The notes under the pieces were generated by a model. It made no database searches, was not told where the DNA came from, and saw only the letters and a program-made list of their open reading frames with translations. A DNA stretch of 20,251 bases from JAFDZV01 sp966128725 (GTDB taxonomy: Bacteria > Bacteroidota > Ignavibacteria > OLB7), in contig CBHYLN010000094.1 of NCBI GenBank assembly GCA_966128725.1, forward strand, positions 1 through 20,251. Reading direction: 5' to 3'. Shown piece by piece: positions 14,526 to 20,251 of the stretch (position 1 is its first letter; each line of letters starts with the position of its first letter). Both the position numbers and the translations under genes were made by a program.

Positions 14526-14599
14526 ACGACACTCCGCTCCTGAATTCCCGATGCTGCCGATCCACGATGAAACCTGGCCAATATAGGACACGAACACCG

Positions 14600-16171
14600 C
14601 TACGGAGAGCAGACCGTAAAATTAAAGGGCACTGGAACCTCATCATCTTCTGGCACCTTAACCTTGTCCTTTGTTTGTGTGAACATGCGGGGTTGTCCAT
14701 CGCTACAGATACGCTGAACTTCAGCCGTAACTGTATATTCCCCGGCCGCCAGCCCTGTGAAGTATGCAACACCTCCCTCACCGGTCTCCTTTACGAAGTT
14801 TCCTGGCTGCACGGTGACGCGGTCGGGAATGGTCTTGCTGCCGGGGCCATCCACCTTGACAATCGCTCTTATATCTCCCTTGTCACCTGGCCCGCCGAGC
14901 TTCAGCGTCAATTCGTGATCGGCGTTCGGCATGCGGAGCGCTTTCGGCAGGAATCGCTGCACCACTTCGCCACTGAACGTATAGTTCATCATGCACAGGA
15001 TCGTGTAGTCTCCGGACGCGAGAACGAATGTTCCGACACCTTCGCTTCCAACGAACCACACGTCTCGAATGTTTCTTTGAGCATCCAGAATTAGCACTGT
15101 CGCACCGCGCGCCCTTTCCACCTTACCCTTCGGCACCACAACCTCCATGGTCAAGGTCAATGTGTGCTTCGCGGGGTCATCGGCCGGCATCAGCCCCTGC
15201 GCCTTAACTGTTTCGATTGGTGTATCGGACACCACAACATTTTTCTCATTAGCCTCAGGAGAGGGAACCGGCACGAATGTAGTCAGGTTGCTGGTAACAT
15301 TGCCCCCCGGTATCGCATACCGCTTTCCAATCGAGAACGGAACCATGCCAGCCCAATGACTCGGGTTCCCGATGGGTTCCGTGTGATAGTTCGGATTCAT
15401 CCGGCACGGCAGAAAATCCACCGCCGATACAACCCGTTTGACAGCCTCGAATAATCCCAGATAATCCCCCGGGAACGCCCCATCCCGCCACACCCGCAGG
15501 AGCACGTCGGTAAACCGCGAGTGTTCAGTCCGGGAGAAACCATCATAGGCTGCACTGCCACCATTGCGCCCGAAGTCCTGGCTTGCGGAGATCACGAGAA
15601 CGTTGGCCTTGATTTCAGTGTGGTCACAGCCCTTCAACAATGGAGGGTTCTCCTGGCGATACTTCTCCCAGGCGGCCTTCGCAACATCTGGTGTGATCGC
15701 CTTGACGACTCCCGCACACGCTGTATCCTGGCCTCCCATGGTACGCTTGTTCGATATCGATCCCGAACTGCAACTGTCAGTGATGATCACGATGTTCACG
15801 CCGGCGGCAAAACGGCTTAACAATTGCCCTACTTCATTGTCGGTAATCGGCGTATCGTACAGGCACCACACAGAGTCTGTGCCCGACGGTTCTATACCGC
15901 AAGGATCATCGAACCAACTCCCATGTCCGGAGAAGGTCAGAAGGAATGCATCTCCTGCCCGAAGACAATCCGCGGCGTCCATGACCGCCTGCGTTACGTT
16001 CTTGTACATTGCCTGCTGTGGCGGCAACAGCGTTGAGCGAAAGCCATTATCCTGTGCGAGCAGGAGCATGGCACGGGCGTCGTTCTCCGCACACATCAAC
16101 TCCCGATACCGAATTGCATACTTCCAGCTGAGTTCATTAATACCGATATGAAGCGAAATGCCGTTGTTCAT
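14600..16171 (-). CDS. caspase-family (C14) cysteine protease with C-terminal beta-sandwich domains (523 aa)
   Basis: N-terminal caspase/metacaspase p20-like domain (about residues 4-300). A first strand with GISLHIGINEL is followed by AENDARAMLLLAQDNGF, the histidine motif LLTFSGHGS (His83), the specificity segment WCLYDTPITDNEV, and the cysteine motif IITDSCSSGS (Cys134). The catalytic dyad is intact. Later segments include VLVISASQDF and SRFTDVLLRVW. The last 180 residues look like beta-sandwich modules of the carboxypeptidase-regulatory type (GEGGVAYFTGLAAGEYTVTA, ending VPVPFNFTVCSP), perhaps for substrate or partner binding. No signal peptide appears with the start at 16171 (MNNGISLHIG); an in-frame ATG at 16228 is an alternative, and neither has a clear ribosome binding site. 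Related proteins act as proteases in prokaryotic stress or conflict systems, but the target here is unknown. It is flanked on the same strand by a peptidase-like gene upstream and the TPR regulator downstream. Confidence 0.92.
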   Translation of the reverse strand: MNNGISLHIGINELSWKYAIRYRELMCAENDARAMLLLAQDNGFRSTLLPPQQAMYKNVTQAVMDAADCLRAGDAFLLTFSGHGSWFDDPCGIEPSGTDSVWCLYDTPITDNEVGQLLSRFAAGVNIVIITDSCSSGSISNKRTMGGQDTACAGVVKAITPDVAKAAWEKYRQENPPLLKGCDHTEIKANVLVISASQDFGRNGGSAAYDGFSRTEHSRFTDVLLRVWRDGAFPGDYLGLFEAVKRVVSAVDFLPCRMNPNYHTEPIGNPSHWAGMVPFSIGKRYAIPGGNVTSNLTTFVPVPSPEANEKNVVVSDTPIETVKAQGLMPADDPAKHTLTLTMEVVVPKGKVERARGATVLILDAQRNIRDVWFVGSEGVGTFVLASGDYTILCMMNYTFSGEVVQRFLPKALRMPNADHELTLKLGGPGDKGDIRAIVKVDGPGSKTIPDRVTVQPGNFVKETGEGGVAYFTGLAAGEYTVTAEVQRICSDGQPRMFTQTKDKVKVPEDDEVPVPFNFTVCSP

Positions 16172-16360
16172 AGGTGTAGGATAAAATGCCCGTGAATATT
16201 CCGTCACGGTTGCCGTTGATCGGTTCATAGTTATCGTCGGGCTACATGCGGGCCGGATGAACGCGCCCCGTTGCGCGCATGCCGGCCGCATTCCATGTAT
16301 GTGAAGGCAGGTAACACGAATGGCATCGGTCAACAGCCATCATATACCTTCAACAATCCG

Positions 16361-17029
16361 CTATTGCGCCATGCCCGTCACCCGGGCGATGTCGAGCTCC
16401 AGCATACCGGCCCATGCCGCCGCCGACTCCGCCGCCGATTGCTCGGTTACCGGGAACGTGCCCGCCTCGCCGGCCACCAACCGCGCATCCGTATCCGGCG
16501 CATTGCCACGTTCCGCTGGCGGGAACGGCGATTGGGCGTCAACAACCTCGCGCCAGCTTCGCGCGCCGCGCCGCAGCACCCCAAGGGAACGGAACTCCAG
16601 CCCGGCGCCGCGATCAACCGCCTGCCACCACTCGCCGGTGCGCGGCACCATCCAACTCACGTACCCACCGTGCAACACCTGGCGCGGCGCGGTGATGCGG
16701 CCGGAATAACTGTAGCGCACGCCGGCCGACGCAACGGGGTCAAAAAAGCGCGGCGTGTAAAAATCGGAGACGGTAACGCCGTTCACCGTGTACGCACAGG
16801 CCTCGGCCTCGCAGGGGCCGCACACCTCCGCCAGATAGTTCACCCGCCCCTGGCCCGGCTTTATGGATTGTGATGCCACCAGGCGCATGCCGAACGGGTC
16901 GGCCAGCATTTCCAGGGCCTCGTGGCTGCACGTCAGCGATGTCCCGGCGCCGGCCTCCACCAGCGCGAACGGCTGCCCATTCTCGCTGAGATGAATTCCC
17001 AGCCCCCGCTTCACATCCTCCACGATCAC
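16361..17029 (-). CDS. C-terminal part of a split peptidase-like protein (222 aa, HExxE...DP motif)
   Basis: The frame begins at a GTG (17029) whose bases overlap the TGA of the preceding frame (GTGA). The protein has TCSHEALEMLADPFG at about residues 33-47. His36-Glu37 and Glu40, followed by an Asp-Pro, resemble the metal-binding helix of HExx-type zinc peptidases. Further conserved-looking segments are GQGRVNYLAEVCGPCE, YTVNGVTVSDFYTPRFFDP and LHGGYVSWMVP. The piece starts with a beta-strand (IVEDV) that reads on naturally from the end of the upstream frame (LGYWP), so both are probably one gene broken by a one-base change. I recall uncharacterised proteins in other bacteria that contain both halves in one chain, but cannot verify this here. 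There is no signal peptide. It is 190 bp upstream of the caspase-like gene, on the same strand. Metallopeptidase activity is inferred from the motif only. Confidence 0.72.
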   Translation of the reverse strand: MIVEDVKRGLGIHLSENGQPFALVEAGAGTSLTCSHEALEMLADPFGMRLVASQSIKPGQGRVNYLAEVCGPCEAEACAYTVNGVTVSDFYTPRFFDPVASAGVRYSYSGRITAPRQVLHGGYVSWMVPRTGEWWQAVDRGAGLEFRSLGVLRRGARSWREVVDAQSPFPPAERGNAPDTDARLVAGEAGTFPVTEQSAAESAAAWAGMLELDIARVTGMAQ

Positions 17030-17211
17030 GATGGCCAGTAGCCCAATGGAATGTCATGGATGGAATCGAACGCATCCACGGTTGCATTAATGCCCCAGAT
17101 GGGCGCGAAGTCGCGGGCGATCTGCTTCCCCAGCGCGGCACTGATCAGCGCCACCTCGGAAAACGGCACCGCAGGGGTTATGCTCACCAATGCCAGTTGT
17201 CGTACAAACAT
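17026..17211 (-). CDS. N-terminal part of the split peptidase-like protein (61 aa)
   Basis: Starts MFVRQLALVSITPAVPFSEV at 17211, with GGGAG ten bases upstream, and ends HDIPLGYWPS at a TGA that overlaps the GTG of the next frame. An in-frame ATG at 17241 exists but has no ribosome binding site. The segment looks like the first strand-helix-strand of an alpha/beta domain (SEVALISAALGKQIARDFAP then IWGINATVDAF). It is too short and too abruptly ended to be a complete domain. Shifting back by one base after the TGG-CC codon pair reads straight into IVIVEDVKRGLG of the following frame, restoring a continuous protein of about 283 aa. This could be a true frameshift mutation, a sequencing or assembly error, or two coupled subunits. 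Confidence 0.65.
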   Translation of the reverse strand: MFVRQLALVSITPAVPFSEVALISAALGKQIARDFAPIWGINATVDAFDSIHDIPLGYWPS

Positions 17212-17241
17212 TGTCGTGTTTCTCCCGTGCCTACTCTTCAT

Positions 17242-17402
17242 CGGATTTTCGGCTTACTCCGTTGTGCAATCACTGGTTGTGCAATTGCGTGTTTTCCAAT
17301 GCTGTATAACGGGGTGATCGGGCATACCTCGCACGTCTCCCGAACGCTCGCGGGACATGGCGGTCAAACGATTCATGCCGCGCTGCGTGGTTGACCGTTG
17401 CG
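17242..17402. other. 161-bp gap with short direct repeats
   Basis: The decamer GTTGTGCAAT occurs at 17261-17270 and again at 17276-17285, a spacing of 15 bp. It lies about 50-75 bp upstream of the peptidase-like start and may be an operator-like site or simple duplication. No gene is supported here. Confidence 0.35.
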
Positions 17403-18965
17403 TTATCCCCCTGCCGCCTTCTTGATCAGGCCGAACAGATTGGTAAGGAACACAGGTCGGAAGGAAATATTGAAGAACACTCCCAGGCGGGTTTGCACGT
17501 CCACGGGCGGCTTCACGAGCGTGGCCCTCGTTGCCTCGGTTATCTGGTCCGAACCGGCCGCCCACGCCTCGGCCAGCGATTCCTCGCGCCGCGAAACAAC
17601 TCCCCCACCAACCGCAACGCCCATCGGGAAATCGTAATTGACCCCCAGGAAATACCGGCTGAGCGGGAACTCCATGTTGAACCCGACGAAGGCATACAGC
17701 CGGCTCCATGTGAGATCATCGCTCAAATCATCCACGCCGCCGAAGTACACGCCCAGCGTGATAATAGGCGTCACCACCGCCCGCCCGCCGGCGGCATGTG
17801 TGCGGTAGAAGATGGAATCCACAACGGCCGTGTCCGTACGGATCGGCGGAAGCGTGTCGCCGCGGTACGTGTGGGTATACACGGCCGACCGCTTCACAAA
17901 CGGGCTGAAGGTGATGGTGCGGTCCTCCCCGTGGCCGGCAAACCCTATCGCGAACACGAACCGGCTTCGGGTGTACCCCTCGAAGCGGATCACGGCGAAG
18001 GCTGTCCCGCCACAGCGCGCTGGCGCAACCGGTTTGGCAGCCCCCTCCCCATTGCCCGTGGACACGGTGGCGGAACCTGAAGCGGCGGTCATTTCCTCCC
18101 CGGCCGACGAGCTACTGCCGGCCTGCGAAAGTGGGTCACGATGCACCGTTACCACATACTGCTGCGCGGTTTGCCCGATGCGGACGGTATCGCACATCAC
18201 GGGCTGCCCGGTGGTACGCATGATGCCCAGCCACGAACGCAACTGCGCGGTGTTCTTCGCGAGCGCCGTGGTTGCATCCTCCACCACATCCTTCACGGAT
18301 TTGGCCAACTGGTCACGAGTCTTGGGGCAACATGTGTCACCGCTCTTGATTGCCGGGCATGGCGGCGCCACCAACGCCTGGAAATAGGCACGCACCGAAT
18401 CCAGCCAGTACCGCGCCGCCGCGGCCGATCCCAGCAGCGCCTCGATGCGCTCGGAATCCCAGTGCGCGCGGTCATCCTTGATAAGCGAAACAATCCCGGC
18501 CTTGATATTATCGATGGCGCCCGCAACACCAGCGGCGGTGTCCAGATACCGGCGGAGCGTATCCAGGCCCGCCTTTGCCTCCGCGTTCAGGCAGGAGGCA
18601 TCACGGTTCTTGTCGGCAACAGCCGTGGTTGGCGACCGCATCTGGGCCACCATATCCAGCAAGCGGTTGCCGGGCACGCCGATGACGTCGTACTGCCGCT
18701 GAATCGCGGTGCTCTCGGCGCTGATGGTATACGCATACCGCAGCATGTCCGCGTTCACCACGCGCACCGCAACCTTCTGGCCGGGATAGAACACGCCGTC
18801 ATTCCAATCGGTGCTCGAGATTATCGCACCGCTCAGGCCATCCACCGTGACGGTGGGCGTGCCCTGGGCCCACAGGCTGCCGGCGCACACAGGCACAAGC
18901 GACAGAGCAGCAACAAGGCGGCTCAGGCGCCGCACGACATGCTTCCAATACAATGGGTTCATCAT
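17403..18965 (-). CDS. secreted/outer-membrane protein of unknown family (520 aa)
   Basis: The N-terminus is a signal peptide (VVRRLSRLVAALSLVPVCAG then SLWAQ), so the protein is exported. Residues about 35-110 look beta-rich (TPTVTVDGLSGAIISS, then PGQKVAVRVVNADMLRYAYT). Residues about 130-260 are helical with a cysteine cluster (PPCPAIKSGDTCCPK). A low-complexity Ser/Gly/Ala linker follows (about 290-325). The C-terminal 190 residues have alternating hydrophobic/aromatic strands (SRFVFAIGFAGHGEDRTITF, then TPIITLGVYFGG, then RLYAFVGFNMEFPLSRYFLG) typical of an outer-membrane beta-barrel. No T9SS sorting domain is present. The start at 18965 (or the adjacent ATG at 18962) follows CCGGGATACC. 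It is co-directional with the membrane-protein gene upstream and the peptidase/caspase genes downstream, so it may be the envelope component of one system. The function is not recognised. Confidence 0.85.
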   Translation of the reverse strand: MMNPLYWKHVVRRLSRLVAALSLVPVCAGSLWAQGTPTVTVDGLSGAIISSTDWNDGVFYPGQKVAVRVVNADMLRYAYTISAESTAIQRQYDVIGVPGNRLLDMVAQMRSPTTAVADKNRDASCLNAEAKAGLDTLRRYLDTAAGVAGAIDNIKAGIVSLIKDDRAHWDSERIEALLGSAAAARYWLDSVRAYFQALVAPPCPAIKSGDTCCPKTRDQLAKSVKDVVEDATTALAKNTAQLRSWLGIMRTTGQPVMCDTVRIGQTAQQYVVTVHRDPLSQAGSSSSAGEEMTAASGSATVSTGNGEGAAKPVAPARCGGTAFAVIRFEGYTRSRFVFAIGFAGHGEDRTITFSPFVKRSAVYTHTYRGDTLPPIRTDTAVVDSIFYRTHAAGGRAVVTPIITLGVYFGGVDDLSDDLTWSRLYAFVGFNMEFPLSRYFLGVNYDFPMGVAVGGGVVSRREESLAEAWAAGSDQITEATRATLVKPPVDVQTRLGVFFNISFRPVFLTNLFGLIKKAAGG

Positions 18966-19044
18966 GGTATCCCGGTTATCAGGTGTACGAAATCATCAAC
19001 GCAACAACGCCATGCGGTATTAGGCGGTCTGGATAATGGATTAC

Positions 19045-19089
19045 GCGCGCCAGCATGCCCAAGCCTGTACATCCCGGTATACAGGCGGA
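19045..19089 (+). repeat. dispersed palindromic intergenic repeat, copy 2
   Basis: GCGCGCCAGCATGCCCAAG followed by CCTGTACATCCCGGTATACA. The palindromic core CCTGTACATCCCGGTATACAGG differs from perfect symmetry at few positions. It is nearly the same sequence as the minus strand of 4057-4101. It sits in the 239-bp gap between two co-directional genes. Confidence 0.7.
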
Positions 19090-19204
19090 AGGTGCCGATG
19101 TCGGTTGCACATTCCCGCGCATCACGCATCGCCCACAATGAGCGTGCCGATGCTCCACGTGGCGCCAGTCTCGGGCGCCGAAACATGCCTGCGCGAGACC
19201 GGAC

Positions 19205-19531
19205 TTACTGCCGTGGCGAAGGCGCCAGCAGCCCAGCCAGCGCGCCCACGGCAGCCGAGCCAAGCGCGGTCAGGATGGTCGGTATCGACGCATCGTTCAC
19301 CAATTCCTTGGTCGCCATCAGCACCAGCACGCCGATCGCGATGCTGACCACGGTGATGCCCAGCGCCAGCACCACGATGCGATACACCGTCGTATCCGGA
19401 ATCTCGGCCGTGACGTTCTGCTCGAAACCGGCCAACGTCCCGTCCGGATTGTTCTGGAGCGCGGCCGTGAAGTCGGGATTCGCTTTGATCTCGTTCGCCA
19501 GCAACGTGCTGTAGGTCTTGATTGTGTTCAT
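19205..19531 (-). CDS. small two-helix membrane protein (108 aa)
   Basis: Starts MNTIKTYSTLLANEIKANPD at 19531 after AGGGGATACCGAA-ATG. The first 50 residues are soluble (helical, then acidic FEQNVTAEIPDTT). A long hydrophobic helix follows (about 52-75: YRIVVLALGITVVSIAIGVL), then a short loop with acidic and polar residues and a second hydrophobic, Gly/Ala-rich helix (about 86-103: IPTILTALGSAAVGALAGLL), ending PSPRQ. The size and two-helix hairpin resemble holins and other pore-like small membrane proteins, but there is no phage context and I cannot name the family. It is first in the co-directional block leading to the caspase-like gene. Its start region is duplicated twice in the adjacent 136-bp repeats. 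Confidence 0.8.
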   Translation of the reverse strand: MNTIKTYSTLLANEIKANPDFTAALQNNPDGTLAGFEQNVTAEIPDTTVYRIVVLALGITVVSIAIGVLVLMATKELVNDASIPTILTALGSAAVGALAGLLAPSPRQ

Positions 19532-19569
19532 TTCGGTATCCCCTGTTTTTTGGCCATGGGCCTCGTTTG

Positions 19570-19680
19570 TTAGCGGGCACGAACATCGGCATCGGCCGTG
19601 GCGAAAGCCAGAACAGAGATTCCCCATTTTTTCCCGAGCGATCGCGGTGGTCTGTTGCTGCGGGTTTTGATTGTGTTCAT
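19570..19680 (-). CDS. possible 36-aa small ORF in repeat unit 1
   Basis: Reads MNTIKTRSNRPPRSLGKKWG then ISVLAFATADADVRAR and stops. It has the same ribosome binding site (CAGGGAGACACCGAA-ATG) and first six codons as the 108-aa membrane protein gene. It could be translated, but the body after MNTIKT is unrelated to that protein. Conservation between the two repeat units is too recent to prove selection, and it may be only a by-product of the duplication. Confidence 0.25.
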   Translation of the reverse strand: MNTIKTRSNRPPRSLGKKWGISVLAFATADADVRAR

Positions 19681-19705
19681 TTCGGTGTCTCCCTGTTCCT
19701 GTTTA

Positions 19706-19816
19706 TTAGCGGGCACGAACATCGGCATCGGTCGTGGCGAAAACCAGAACAGAGATTCCCCACTTTTTACCGAGCGGTCGCGGTGGTCTGTTGCTGCGGG
19801 TTTTGATTGTGTTCAT
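19706..19816 (-). CDS. possible 36-aa small ORF in repeat unit 2
   Basis: Reads MNTIKTRSNRPPRPLGKKWG then ISVLVFATTDADVRAR and stops. It differs from the copy in unit 1 by three residues (S/P, A/V, A/T) and has the same length and ribosome binding site. The reading frame stayed open despite several substitutions, which is weak support for coding. Confidence 0.25.
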   Translation of the reverse strand: MNTIKTRSNRPPRPLGKKWGISVLVFATTDADVRAR

Positions 19817-19995
19817 TTCGGTGTCTCCCTGTTCCTGTTTATTAGCGGGCACGAACATCGGCATCGGCCGTGGCGAAAACCAGAACAGGGATTCCCCATT
19901 TTTTCCCGAGCGGTTGCGGTGGTCTGTTGAGGGCGGCGGAAGCAATAACGAAGGCAGAATGGCGAATTGAGAAGCCTGCACACGGAACATATCGG

Positions 19996-20015
19996 CTGTA
20001 TATCCGGATATACAG
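19996..20015. repeat. dispersed palindromic repeat, copy 3 (perfect 20-bp palindrome)
   Basis: CTGTATATCCGGATATACAG is its own reverse complement. On the minus strand it is preceded by GTACCAATC, matching the CCCAAAC/CCCAAGC that precedes copies 1 and 2. The flanks beyond this differ. It may be a diverged member of the same repeat family or a binding site for a dimeric protein. Confidence 0.6.
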
Positions 20016-20251
20016 GATTGGTACGTGGAAGCTATCCCATGGGCAACCGGCGGGCCGTTCCGAGACGCGGCTCCGTGGCCAGGCGCGTCATTCCCGGGCG
20101 ATGAACACCGTTGGCCCTCAGCAGCACGGCGGGCGCAAGGCCCCGAAGGCCTGCCACGAATCCGGTCACTACCGTGCGGGCGGTCCGGCCCGCGTAGCGG
20201 GCACCCGTCTGTAGCCCGCGCGATCTCTCCACAACCGGTTGCCTGGCCCGC
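20016..20251. other. right-edge region without a supported gene
   Basis: GC-rich, with short frames on both strands. The only start worth noting is the plus-strand ATG at 20101 (MNTVGPQQHGGRKAPKACHE..., 37 residues, ending at 20214), which lacks a ribosome binding site. A gene continuing beyond the window cannot be excluded. Confidence 0.3.

Larger units (their letters stand above)
19513..19929. repeat. 136-bp tandem repeat, two full and two partial copies
   Basis: GCGGGCACGAACATCGGCAT starts at 19573, 19709 and 19845, giving an exact 136-bp period. The third copy ends at 19929 (CTGTTG). A partial copy on the left (TTGATTGTGTTCATTTCGGT, about 19518-19537) is the start region of the 108-aa gene itself. 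Each full unit carries, on the minus strand, the ribosome binding site GGGAGACACCGAA, the ATG and the codons for MNTIKT, then diverges from the gene. Confidence 0.92.

Noticed and set aside
16172..16333. Longer N-terminus of the caspase-like protein
   Set aside because: The extra residues (MTDAIRVTCLHIHGMRPACA...) do not look like part of a caspase fold and have no ribosome binding site. The first conserved strand begins at GISLHIG.
20101..20214. 37-residue plus-strand ORF at the right edge
   Set aside because: There is no ribosome binding site and no family recognised. It is too short to call from composition alone.

Overview
The window looks like a chromosomal segment from a GC-rich, Gram-negative member of the FCB group. 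The Bacteroidota/Chlorobi/Ignavibacteria/Kapabacteria side fits best. The evidence is a type IX secretion (T9SS) C-terminal sorting domain on a secreted protein, a second orphaned sorting-domain tail, a TPR plus LuxR-type HTH regulator of the style common in that group, and a rhomboid-like protein with a cytoplasmic tail of the DUF6576 kind. Assignment below phylum level is a guess.

Layout. Positions 1-510 hold a 68-bp tandem repeat array with a higher-order period of three units; it continues beyond the left edge. It is followed by a conserved-looking 237-aa protein of unknown function (668-1381, +). Positions 1820-3924 (+) carry three well-separated paralogous genes for small secreted eight-cysteine proteins, all ending in cysteine. 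I could not assign them to a known family. Positions 4213-8345 (-) are a housekeeping block: nuoD, a YegP/DUF1508 protein and nuoC in an unusual order (nuoC, yegP-like, nuoD), then a catalytically dead rhomboid-like protein and an intact rhomboid protease. tRNA-Phe(GAA) and tRNA-Pro(CGG) with a terminator lie at 8545-8790 (+).

From 9006 to the right edge the content is accessory and almost entirely on the minus strand. An ECF-type sigma factor overlaps (ATGA) a gene that encodes, in one uninterrupted frame, a small membrane protein resembling an anti-sigma factor and then a complete T9SS cargo protein with its own signal peptide and ribosome binding site. A 160-aa hypothetical protein and a decayed T9SS tail follow.

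A co-directional block at 12555-19531 (-) contains, in transcription order, a 108-aa two-helix membrane protein, a 520-aa secreted/outer-membrane protein, a peptidase-like protein broken by a one-base frameshift, a caspase-family (C14) protease with intact His/Cys dyad, and a TPR/coiled-coil/LuxR-HTH regulator. This block is the best candidate for an undescribed system: a protease module with its own membrane and envelope partners and a dedicated regulator.

Repeats frame the accessory block. A 136-bp tandem repeat duplicates the ribosome binding site, start codon and first six codons of the 108-aa gene, and a palindromic intergenic repeat (CCTGTATATCCCGGTATACA type) occurs at 4057, 19045 and 19996.
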